Shown here: positions 1 to 8,066 of the stretch, piece after piece
How positions within the stretch are numbered: position 1 is the stretch's first letter
How the letters are laid out: each line of letters opens with the position of its first letter
Translations under genes and position numbers: made by a program
Notes under the pieces: model-generated
What the model was told of the DNA's origin: nothing
What the model saw: only the letters and a program-made list of their open reading frames with translations
Databases searched by the model: none
NCBI GenBank assembly: GCA_018821305.1
Contig: JAHJMN010000092.1
Location: forward strand, 1 to 64,000
DNA: 64,000 bases
Direction: 5' to 3'
From: Myxococcota bacterium
GTDB lineage: Bacteria; Myxococcota_A; Polyangia; HGW-17

Positions 1-172
1 AATACCAACTTTTCAAGTTAACGTCTATTTCTATCACAGGACATTAAGAATGAAGACCTTGAAATTATTGTAGTGTTCTGAATAGCATGTTTTCGTAAAC
101 ATGCTCAATTTTGACAAAAATTGAATTTCAGGACACGAACTAAATAGTTACTGTCCTGAAATACAGTTTTTC
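1..172. repeat. Family A dispersed structured repeat, copy A1 plus partial second unit
   Basis: This stretch matches 35163-35312 and 45649-45793 over most of its length. It has an outer stem GTGTTCTGAA/TTCAGGACAC (about 73-136), an inner hairpin with arms AGCATGTTT/AAACATGCT (85-106) and a second hairpin CAATTTT/AAAATTG. After the CACGAACT end and AAAT, a second unit begins with AGTTACTGTCCTGAAATACAG-like sequence and fades out by about 172. The rest of the gap up to 336 is AT-rich and shows no gene. The left end is cut by the window edge. Confidence 0.85.
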
Positions 173-336
173 AAATTTTTTGTCGATTTTTTTTTCCAAC
201 GGATTATTGATCTCATTTCTTTGATGTGCTTTAATGCACATGTACTTGGAAAGAATATTTAATTTAAAAAAATTAGTTAACTTGCCGAAATATTGGCTTT
301 GGGTTTCAAAGCGGCCATGCCAAGAGGTTATGAAGG

Positions 337-2979
337 ATGAATTTATCCTCGGATTTTATACATCAGGTTCTGGATTCCACCACAGAAATTATCGCAAGTT
401 ACGATACCGATCTTCGGATCAAATGGTGCAATGAGTCGGGGCTCAAACAGGCAGGCAAACCCCTTTCAGAGATCCAGGGACACCACTGCTGGGAAGTCTG
501 GAAAAATCGCAATGAACCATGCGAAAATTGTCCGGTTTTGCGAACAAAAGAGACGGGAAAACCCGATGAAGGCGAAATTGAAACATCTGATCATCACTAT
601 TGGCATGTGCGAAGTTTTGGGATTTTTGATGATAATGGAAATCTTATTGGAATCACAGAATTCGGTCGGGACATAACCCGACGTAAACATCTGGAAACCA
701 TTGCGCAGGAAAAGGAAAACGACCTCAAACTTGCCCTGGATTCAATTCTGGATTCATTTTTTATATTCAGAGCGATAAGGGATGAAAACAACAAAATCAT
801 TGATTTTGTTTTTGTTCACGCGAATAAAAACAGCGCTAAAATGCTTCAAATGACTCCCGAATTCCTTGTGGGAAAGCGCATGTGTGAGCTTTTACCCGTG
901 AACCGGGAAAACGGGTTTTTTGAGAAATATGTAAAAGTTGTGGAAACCGGGATCCCCCTTGAAGAGGAATTTTACCTCCCTGAAACCCATGTTCCCGCTG
1001 CGTGGCACTATCATCAGGTTGTGAAGATGGGGGATGGAATAGCTATTTACCATCAGGATATTTCCGAAAATAAACAAGCCCAGGAAAAGATCTCCGTTTT
1101 AGCGGAAATGGTGGATCACGCACCCAATTCAATTACGGTACATGATATCGAGGGCAGGTTTTTATACGCAAATAGCAAAACTTATGAAATTCATGGCTAT
1201 TCTGCGGAAGAATTCATGAATCTGAATCTCCACGATCTTGATGTTCCCGAGTCTTCGGAACTAATCGAGGAGCGCATCGGACTTATAATGGAAACGGGAG
1301 AAGCAGCCTTTGAAGCTGGGCATTATCGGAAAGACGGCTCTACCTTCCCCGTTCAGGTCTTAGTAAAACGCATAAACTGGCTGGGAACTCCCGCCATGAT
1401 GAGCATCGCAACGGACATAACAGAACGCAAAAAATACCTCGAAACATTGAAGTACAGTGAGGAAAAATTCTCTACTGCTTTTATGACATCACCCTATGCA
1501 ATTCTGATCACTCGGGCAGAAGATGGTCGTATTTATGAAGTAAATGACACCTTCTGCAACAAAACCGGATGGGTTCGTGAAGATGCAATAGGGCACAGTG
1601 TTCTGGATCTGAATTTATATGAAACTTCGGATGATAGGGACTATATCCTTGGAAAGTTACAGCAAACAGGCCAGATAACCGACGAGGAATTCCGGTTCCG
1701 GATAAAAGACGGAACCCTTATAAACAGCCTCTTTTCCGGTCGTATTATTAAAATTGGTGATCAGACGTTAATCCTGTCCAGTATCAATGACATCACGGCC
1801 TATAAAAAGGCTTTATCTGACCGTGAAAAACTTGAAAAACAGCTCGCACAATCTCAGAAAATGGAAGCTATCGGAACTCTTGCGGGGGGAATTTCCCATG
1901 ATTTCAATAATCTACTCCAGGGAATTGGTGGTTATACCCAGCTTATGCTCATGGAAAAATCCCCGGAGGATCCTGATTATAGCTCCCTGAAATCGATTCA
2001 ATCTGCTGCACAGAGGGCCGGGGAACTTGTCCGGCAACTTTTACTGTTTTCCCGCAAAGCTGAATCCGTCAAGAAAAATCTGAGGCTTTGTGAAGAGGTC
2101 GTTTCCGCACGGAAGTTACTTGAGCGGACGTTACCGAAAATGATTAGCATTAAAACCCTGTGCGGAGGAAATATTCGCTCAGTATTTGCAGACCCGGTGC
2201 AGATTGAGCAGGTTATTTTAAATCTTGCTACAAATGCATCCCATGCCATGCCCGATGGTGGTGAATTGACCTTTTCCGTTGAAAATTGTGAACTTGAAGA
2301 AAGTAAGCTGCCTGATAACGTAGACGCCAGAAGTGGTCAATTTGTTTGTATGAAGGTTTTTGATACGGGGTGCGGTATGGATGCCGAGACCCTTTCCAAG
2401 ATTTTCGAACCCTTTTTCACTACAAAAGAAGCAGGAAAAGGCACGGGCCTCGGGCTTGCTTCGGTTTTCGGCATCGTAAAAGGTCATGGTGGCTGGATAA
2501 TGGTCACTAGTGAAGTGGGTAAAGGTACGGAGTTTAGTGTGTATCTGCCCGCAAGTTCTGAAAAAACTTCGTCCCAGACCGGCAAATATGAAGTTCCTGC
2601 TCCCGGAGGGCATGAGACAATTATGGTCGTGGATGATGAAGAACTTATCGTTAAGTTTGCCTCACGAACTTTGCAGAAATTTGGATACACAGTTCACAGC
2701 GCAAACAGCGGTGAAAAGGCCGTGGAAATTTTCAAAGAAAAATGCCAGGAGATAAATCTCATTGTACTTGATATAAGCATGCCCGGAATAGGTGGTTTAG
2801 CCTGTCTTAAGGAACTTCGGTCAATAAATCCCAATGTGAGAGTAATAGTAGCTTCCGGATATGCAGCATCTAACGTTGCTCAGGAATGTACCCAAATGGG
2901 CGCATCCTACCTTTCAAAACCCTATCAATTGAACGAACTTTTAAAGATAGTCCGGGAAATTCTCGATCGAAAATCCTGA
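337..2979 (+). CDS. PAS-containing hybrid sensor histidine kinase with C-terminal receiver
   Basis: 880-residue soluble hybrid histidine kinase. Four PAS-like segments occupy about residues 1-115, 125-245, 250-370 and 375-495; the first carries an EPCENCP motif typical of a Cys-bearing PAS subgroup. HisKA follows with the phosphoacceptor His at residue 521 (GGISHDFNNLL), then an HATPase domain (NLATNASHAMPDGG; DTGCGM; GTGLGLASVFGIV) and a receiver domain with phosphoacceptor Asp 812 (LIVLDISMPG) and the KP switch motif near the end. No membrane segment or signal peptide is visible, so it probably senses a cytoplasmic or diffusible cue. The start ATG has AAGAGG about 11 bases upstream. The gene stands alone, followed by a repeat-filled gap, so its output partner is unknown. 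Confidence 0.95.
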   Translation: MNLSSDFIHQVLDSTTEIIASYDTDLRIKWCNESGLKQAGKPLSEIQGHHCWEVWKNRNEPCENCPVLRTKETGKPDEGEIETSDHHYWHVRSFGIFDDNGNLIGITEFGRDITRRKHLETIAQEKENDLKLALDSILDSFFIFRAIRDENNKIIDFVFVHANKNSAKMLQMTPEFLVGKRMCELLPVNRENGFFEKYVKVVETGIPLEEEFYLPETHVPAAWHYHQVVKMGDGIAIYHQDISENKQAQEKISVLAEMVDHAPNSITVHDIEGRFLYANSKTYEIHGYSAEEFMNLNLHDLDVPESSELIEERIGLIMETGEAAFEAGHYRKDGSTFPVQVLVKRINWLGTPAMMSIATDITERKKYLETLKYSEEKFSTAFMTSPYAILITRAEDGRIYEVNDTFCNKTGWVREDAIGHSVLDLNLYETSDDRDYILGKLQQTGQITDEEFRFRIKDGTLINSLFSGRIIKIGDQTLILSSINDITAYKKALSDREKLEKQLAQSQKMEAIGTLAGGISHDFNNLLQGIGGYTQLMLMEKSPEDPDYSSLKSIQSAAQRAGELVRQLLLFSRKAESVKKNLRLCEEVVSARKLLERTLPKMISIKTLCGGNIRSVFADPVQIEQVILNLATNASHAMPDGGELTFSVENCELEESKLPDNVDARSGQFVCMKVFDTGCGMDAETLSKIFEPFFTTKEAGKGTGLGLASVFGIVKGHGGWIMVTSEVGKGTEFSVYLPASSEKTSSQTGKYEVPAPGGHETIMVVDDEELIVKFASRTLQKFGYTVHSANSGEKAVEIFKEKCQEINLIVLDISMPGIGGLACLKELRSINPNVRVIVASGYAASNVAQECTQMGASYLSKPYQLNELLKIVREILDRKS

Positions 2980-3093
2980 AAAGGGAATTGAAAATAAAGT
3001 GGGTTTCAGAACAACCTGTTTAAAGAAAGACTTCAGGAAAAAGACCCAGGACAGGAACTACTTAAGAAGAGGTCTAAAAGCCGGACTGAATCT

Positions 3094-3339
3094 TAGACCG
3101 CTTTCGAGGTAATACGATAGTAAATTAAATTAATGAAATGCTTCAGGAGAAAGCCCCTGATTGTCCTGTTGCTGTTACTGATTCCCTGTGTTCCTGATTT
3201 TTTAACAGGGACTCAGGTAGTCAGAAAAACAGGGGCAGGCTCAGATTCGTAAACATTCAACTTTAATGCGTAATTACAAAAACTTTAATAAAAATTCCAC
3301 TTTTCTGATTTCGATCCTTTTATTCCGCAAGCGGTATAG
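3094..3339. repeat. Family B dispersed repeat, copy B1
   Basis: 246-bp unit. It opens TAGACCGCTTTCGAGGTAA and closes ATTCCGCAAGCGGTATAG, which are imperfect terminal inverted repeats. The core is a long imperfect palindrome of CCTG and CAGG octamers around TTAACAGG. It matches copies at 26611-26992, 32940-33217, 40186-40433 and the left half at 52475. A degenerate second core (3340-3426) follows, starting GCATTCCCCCGGG; a similar insert is found inside the copy at 32940. It lies about 115 bp past the stop of the histidine kinase gene. Confidence 0.8.
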
Positions 3340-3426
3340 CATTCCCCCGGGCAAAATTGCGATCCCTGATTACCTGTTCCTCCTACTGATTAACTGAGTC
3401 CCTGATATTTTTGCAGGAGAGCAGGG

Positions 3427-3560
3427 TGCGGGCCAGCGGCCCGCAGCCGTAAGTCATGAAATGACGCCATCTTCAATAGCCAGGGGTAAAGGATGCGAAG
3501 CATCCGCGCCCCTGGAAATAGAACAGCAACAAGATCAGCCATGAAATGGCGGTCAAGAAA
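3427..3560. repeat. Family C hairpin-string repeat, copy C1
   Basis: About 134 bp made of successive perfect hairpins: TGCGGGCC-AGC-GGCCCGCA (3427-3445), GTCAT-GAA-ATGAC (3453-3465), CCAGGGG/CCCCTGG (3480-3515) enclosing GGATGC-GAA-GCATCC, and GCCAT-GAA-ATGGC (3538-3550). A near-identical copy is at 52864-53010. Three of the hairpins have a GAA triloop. No open reading frame is supported here. Confidence 0.85.
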
Positions 3561-3625
3561 CAGGGAATCAGGAAAACAGGGAGTCAGGGGGGCAGGGAAA
3601 ACAGGGAGTCAGGGAGTCGGGAAAT
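3548..3625. repeat. Degenerate octamer array (CAGGGARN)
   Basis: A run of about eight octamers beginning CAGG (CAGGGAAT, CAGGAAAA, CAGGGAGT and so on) directly after the C repeat and ending at the stop codon of the L,D-transpeptidase gene. The period and CAGG register match the core of family B and the longer array at 52621-52827. Confidence 0.6.
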
Positions 3626-5439
3626 CATTTCAGGCGGGCTTTTGAGTTTCTGCGAATTTTTTTGAAGGAAGTTGATTTGCGTTTAGAAGCGGTTGCTTTT
3701 TTTGTTTTAATCCGTCCGGCTTTTTTCTTTGCTACTTTCCGGCGTGGGGTTTTGTTATCTTCGTCAGTAACTTCCTGTTTTTTCGTGCTTTCCGCATTCT
3801 TTTTAGCATTTTTAGAAAGGGGTGAATCTCCCTTGTCATCATCATCGTTTTCCGCAAGCATCTGCTTTGTTTCCGCTTCAATCTTCTTTTTATAAGCTTC
3901 ATCAAGAGCCAAAAGTTGCTTTTCAGGAATGAAATTTCGAGCATATCCGAAAACCATTGGTCGATCTTCATCGTTTCTTCGGATTTGAACGGTCATACCC
4001 GGGGAGTTTTGCCCGGACCATTGATAAGCCCATGAACTTCCAGCATAAGGAGTGGACCATTCATAAATGAAACGAGCATCTTTAGGGGCTAAATTGATAC
4101 AACCATGACTTTTTTTACGGCCAAAATCATCGTGCCAGTAGGCGCCATGGAGGGCCTGACCTTTATAGAAGAATAAAGTCCATGGAACATCCGCTGCAAG
4201 GTACTGCTCATCTGCCCCAACTTCGTTTTTCATATCTGTTTCCGAAACCTTCCAGTAAACTCTGAAAACCCCGTGTTTTGTAGGATGTCCACCTTTTCCG
4301 GAAGATATAATAGATGCAAAAACAGGACGGGAACCTTCCCAGGCAACAATAGTTTGTCTTAAGAGATTAATATCCAGCCATTTTTCATCACTTCGAACTC
4401 CTGGGGGAACAGGTGACGGAAACGCAGCGGCCACATGCCTTGCCATTATCCAGCGGCAACGACCAAGTCGATAATATTTACGACCGGCAACTTTTTTTTC
4501 ACCATAAATTTTAACAGCCTGATGGTAATTTGTTTTTGCGACTTTTGCTCCTCCCGGGCGATCGTAAACCGGAATTGCAATGCCCTTACCGGAAGAGTCC
4601 TTGGCAATGGGAAATACCAGAGGAAGAGTCATGTTGCCATCAAGAGAAACTCCCATGTGAGTCGACGGACGATGGGCAGCAATGTTTTCTACGGGAACAT
4701 ATTGATTCTTTACAGTTTTCCAGTAATTTTTGCCATTTATCCGCGTAAATCTTTTAAAATGAACATAAAATCCTGCTCCCATTTCTCCCGCATGTTTCCC
4801 CTGTTTGACGGCATTTCTGGAGGCATACCATTTTGTTCCACCCAGACGCACATAGGCATACTTTCCGGGAGTTATGTCATTTTCTTTTACCACGGGAAAA
4901 ATCTGAACTTCCGGTTCCCTGCGGTCTTTGTGAAGGTTTTTTGAACAGACAAAAGCACTTATTCCAACCTGAATCCACCCCGATTTACAACCTTTTCCTT
5001 TTATATAGCCCACCGGGGGAATGGGGACCTGAGGATCGATCATCCCTATTTCAAGAGATTTTGAATCGGGTTTTGAATAGATGCGAAGAGGTTTTGCGGC
5101 CACAAGGGATTTAAACCACTTTGCTTTTGTCGGAAGAGTCCGAAATGCACCTTCAATGGCTTTTCGTACATCTGATTCACTTGGAAATACGTGAATAGAA
5201 GGAAGATCCGTCTGACCTTCGCTCAGACCTGGAGTTCTGAGTCCCGGCATTCCTGCAACCGAAAAATCCGATTTTGCTTCCTCATCTTCGGACATACATC
5301 CGGAACCTGGTGCGGCAAGAACATTGTTTTCATATGTTATTTTATCATCAGTTTGTTTTGAAAATTCTGGTGACTTATTGTTGTTTTGGCATGATATAGA
5401 AATCACTGACAACAATAATATAGTAAACATGTACTTCAT
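3625..5439 (-). CDS. Lipoprotein L,D-transpeptidase with SH3-like repeats and Lys-rich tail
   Basis: 604-residue envelope enzyme predicted to form or edit L,D cross-links in peptidoglycan. The start is placed at an ATG preceded by GGAGG (7-base spacing), giving a lipoprotein signal (MKYMFTILLLSVISISC). A run of SH3-like modules (about residues 110-340) precedes a YkuD catalytic domain with the HGAYWHDDFG and SHGCINL motifs; the catalytic Cys is residue 447. The last roughly 60 residues are Lys/Arg/Ser-rich and resemble a histone H1 tail, which is unusual for this family and may anchor the enzyme to polyanions. An upstream in-frame extension would bury the signal peptide and was rejected. It is transcribed divergently from the DUF4388 operon, with a short shared promoter region. 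Confidence 0.92.
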   Translation of the reverse strand: MKYMFTILLLSVISISCQNNNKSPEFSKQTDDKITYENNVLAAPGSGCMSEDEEAKSDFSVAGMPGLRTPGLSEGQTDLPSIHVFPSESDVRKAIEGAFRTLPTKAKWFKSLVAAKPLRIYSKPDSKSLEIGMIDPQVPIPPVGYIKGKGCKSGWIQVGISAFVCSKNLHKDRREPEVQIFPVVKENDITPGKYAYVRLGGTKWYASRNAVKQGKHAGEMGAGFYVHFKRFTRINGKNYWKTVKNQYVPVENIAAHRPSTHMGVSLDGNMTLPLVFPIAKDSSGKGIAIPVYDRPGGAKVAKTNYHQAVKIYGEKKVAGRKYYRLGRCRWIMARHVAAAFPSPVPPGVRSDEKWLDINLLRQTIVAWEGSRPVFASIISSGKGGHPTKHGVFRVYWKVSETDMKNEVGADEQYLAADVPWTLFFYKGQALHGAYWHDDFGRKKSHGCINLAPKDARFIYEWSTPYAGSSWAYQWSGQNSPGMTVQIRRNDEDRPMVFGYARNFIPEKQLLALDEAYKKKIEAETKQMLAENDDDDKGDSPLSKNAKKNAESTKKQEVTDEDNKTPRRKVAKKKAGRIKTKKATASKRKSTSFKKIRRNSKARLK

Positions 5440-5581
5440 AAAATCCTCCACAGCAGGGAAAATCGAAGTGGATTTCCGGAAACGAAACACTTCGGTACTG
5501 TATATAATCCACAAAAAGTGCTAAGATGCCAAAAAACAGGACTTTTATTGCCGAACTGCAGAATTGAAGGAGATACAGAGT

Positions 5582-6913
5582 ATGGAAAATAAAGAATGCT
5601 TTCTTCTTTCCGATGATAAAAATTTTTTCAGCAGCGAATCAAAGAAAATGGGTAAATACGTTCCGGAATTGGCAGATCTGAATAAAAACTCTGGAGAAGA
5701 ACTTTATGCGGATACTTTACATCATTCAATGACAACGGGGGAAATCGAAACATGGAACAGTCGAATTGGTCCCGTCATTTTATTAACACGCATACCTATT
5801 TCTAAACAATTCAGGAATATCAAAGGTATTCATGATTATGAACTGATAAATATAGATCATCTTGAAACAAAACTTGGGGAAACCCACAGTATTACGGAAA
5901 ATCCCGTAAAAAAAATACCGTCTTTGATTCCTCCGGTTCCGGAAAAAGGTACATTTGAAAGTCGGACCTGGCCAATTCTCCTGTCTTTGATTCATCTTAA
6001 CCGGGCCAGTGGAACTCTTTTTCTCAAGTCTGAGAAAGTAAAAAAATCAGTTACTTTTTATAATGGACTTCCCGTTGAAATAAAAAGCAACAAAGTTAAA
6101 GAGCTTTTAGGTCGAATGCTCGTGGATGAAGGTGTGGTTACCGCTGAGCAGTGTGAAAGCTCCCTTCATATGATGCGCACTGAAAAAATCATGCAGGGTG
6201 AAGCCTTTGTGAAAATGGGCTTGATGAAGGAAGAAGATATTGCTTTGGCCCTGAACAGGCAGTACGCCATTAAATTCGTTGATATCTTCCTATGGAATAA
6301 TTCTGAATTTGTTTTCAGATCGGAAAAAACTCAACCGATTAAGACACAACATAATTACATTGAATTGGTTTTTTCGGGACTGAACCTTGTTCCCCGGGGG
6401 ACTTATGATCCACCGTTAAATCTTGCATCAGGTCTTTATCCCGTATCCTGTCCCGATCCATTTCTTCGCTTTCAGACTTTACCCCGCGAAATTGATTTTT
6501 CAATTTTCAATCAGTGCGATGGACGAGTTCAATTAAAAGATTTCAGCGAAAAACTTGTAGATCCACAGGCAAAAAACCTGTTTCTGGCACTTATGTACTC
6601 CGGAGTGATAATTCTTTGTGGAAATCCTCTTGAAATTCCAGTTTCTTTTTGTGGTTTCCCTTTACCGGGCGAATCAAGCAACGACGCGGATATGCTGATT
6701 TCTGAACTCGAAAATGAATGGCACAGTGGCGAAATTGATCAGGATCGCATCGAATACTGGTTAAGAAAAATTCATCCTGACCGATTTACAGGTTTTGAAG
6801 ACTCAATTCGGCACTTGGCGGATGAGTGGTTTACAAAACTGGTGGAGAGGCGACCATACCCCCATGTGAGCATGCGGCATATGGAATTTTTCAACAGCGA
6901 CTGGAAAGGATAA
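5582..6913 (+). CDS. DUF4388 (PATAN-like) and MshEN-like domain regulatory protein
   Basis: 443-residue cytoplasmic protein, first gene of a three-gene operon with an HD-GYP regulator (3-bp gap) and a histidine kinase. About residues 125-175 carry the DUF4388 pattern (RASGTLFLKSEKVKKSVTFY...GLP) found in deltaproteobacterial gliding and c-di-GMP regulators. Residues 180-235 look like an MshEN module (LGRMLVDEGVV...MGLMKEEDIALALNRQ), a fold known to bind c-di-GMP in secretion ATPases. The C-terminus contains LRKIHPDRF, which resembles the HPD motif of J domains, but the rest of a J domain is short. The ATG at 5582 is chosen for its AAGGAG box nine bases upstream, rather than a TTG six codons earlier. 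Its exact role is unknown; regulation through c-di-GMP is inferred from domains and neighbours. Confidence 0.8.
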   Translation: MENKECFLLSDDKNFFSSESKKMGKYVPELADLNKNSGEELYADTLHHSMTTGEIETWNSRIGPVILLTRIPISKQFRNIKGIHDYELINIDHLETKLGETHSITENPVKKIPSLIPPVPEKGTFESRTWPILLSLIHLNRASGTLFLKSEKVKKSVTFYNGLPVEIKSNKVKELLGRMLVDEGVVTAEQCESSLHMMRTEKIMQGEAFVKMGLMKEEDIALALNRQYAIKFVDIFLWNNSEFVFRSEKTQPIKTQHNYIELVFSGLNLVPRGTYDPPLNLASGLYPVSCPDPFLRFQTLPREIDFSIFNQCDGRVQLKDFSEKLVDPQAKNLFLALMYSGVIILCGNPLEIPVSFCGFPLPGESSNDADMLISELENEWHSGEIDQDRIEYWLRKIHPDRFTGFEDSIRHLADEWFTKLVERRPYPHVSMRHMEFFNSDWKG

Positions 6914-6916
6914 GCG

Positions 6917-8026
6917 ATGGATGATTCAGTGAAAAGAAATCAGGCTCAAAAGATTCTCATTGTTGACGACGAAGTATTCAATCTGAAGGTTGTTTCCCTT
7001 GCTCTTTCTGAACTTAATGTAGAAATAATAAAAGCGGTATCGGGGAAAGAGGCAGTGGAATTATTAAAAAAAGAAAGCATAGATCTTGTGCTTTTAGATT
7101 TAATGATGCCTGAAATGAACGGATTTGAGGTTCTTGAACAACTGAAACCAACAGGGGTTTTGGATCATACATCCGTAATTATTCTAACGGCAATTCAGGA
7201 AAGTTCCGAAAAAGTTCATGCACTTGATCTTGGGGCTGTTGACTATATTACGAAGCCTTTTGTGAGAGCTGAACTGATCGCCAGAGTAAAACTTCATCTG
7301 GCTTTAAGAAATTATCAGAATACGCTGAATAACTATGCTACGAATCTGGAACAACTGGTTTCTGATCGTACTATGGAACTTTTTGAAACTCAGAATGTTA
7401 TTATTTTCAGTTTGGCCCGACTTGCAGAATCAAGAGATCCCGAAACTGGTGATCATCTGGAGAGAATGAGCAGATACAGTGCCATTTTGGCCAAGAAACT
7501 CATTAATCATCCGGATCTCGATATTTCCATCAATGAAGATTTCGCACGTATAATAAGCAAGGTAGCAGTTTTACATGATATCGGAAAGGTTGGAATCCCT
7601 GACCATATTCTTCTAAAACCTGGAAAACTAACCAGTGAAGAGTTCGATATTATGAAAACTCATACGAGCCTTGGCGGCGATACAATAAATGATGCTTTAA
7701 AGATTCTCCGCAGGCCCGTGGATTATCTCCAGATAGCTTGTGACATCGCCTATTTTCATCATGAAAAGTGGAACGGTGAAGGTTATCCACTTGGTCTCAA
7801 GAACACGAATATTCCCCTCAGTGCAAGATTGGTCGCTTTAGCTGATGTTTATGATGCCTTGAGAGCCAAGCGTGTTTATAAACCTGCTTTTTCTCATGAA
7901 AAGGCCAGGGAAATTATCCTTTCAGAACGAGGAAAACATTTTCAACCCATTGTAGTTGATGCTTTTCTGGAATGTGAGAATGAATTTATAGAAGTGTCAG
8001 AGAGATTCAGTCCTCCAGAGACCTGA
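6917..8026 (+). CDS. Response regulator with HD-GYP c-di-GMP phosphodiesterase domain (RpfG-like)
   Basis: 369 residues. An N-terminal receiver domain (phosphoacceptor Asp 61 in LVLLDLMMP, switch Lys in ITKPF) is joined by a short coiled coil to an HD-GYP domain with HDIGKVGIPD and the HHEKWNGEGYP signature. The family hydrolyses cyclic di-GMP, so phosphorylation by a kinase should alter second-messenger levels. The cognate kinase is probably the product of the next gene. The start lies 3 bp after the preceding stop with GAAAGGA upstream, so translation is likely coupled. A PilZ protein, a typical c-di-GMP reader, is encoded at 44026. Confidence 0.95.
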   Translation: MDDSVKRNQAQKILIVDDEVFNLKVVSLALSELNVEIIKAVSGKEAVELLKKESIDLVLLDLMMPEMNGFEVLEQLKPTGVLDHTSVIILTAIQESSEKVHALDLGAVDYITKPFVRAELIARVKLHLALRNYQNTLNNYATNLEQLVSDRTMELFETQNVIIFSLARLAESRDPETGDHLERMSRYSAILAKKLINHPDLDISINEDFARIISKVAVLHDIGKVGIPDHILLKPGKLTSEEFDIMKTHTSLGGDTINDALKILRRPVDYLQIACDIAYFHHEKWNGEGYPLGLKNTNIPLSARLVALADVYDALRAKRVYKPAFSHEKAREIILSERGKHFQPIVVDAFLECENEFIEVSERFSPPET

Positions 8027-8066
8027 TTTATATCATTTGGATAACTGTAACCAAGGAAGCCGGAAA

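Noticed and set aside
234-434. 66-codon frame overlapping the start of the hybrid kinase
   Set aside because: It has no ribosome site and runs into the kinase in another frame; composition does not match a gene.
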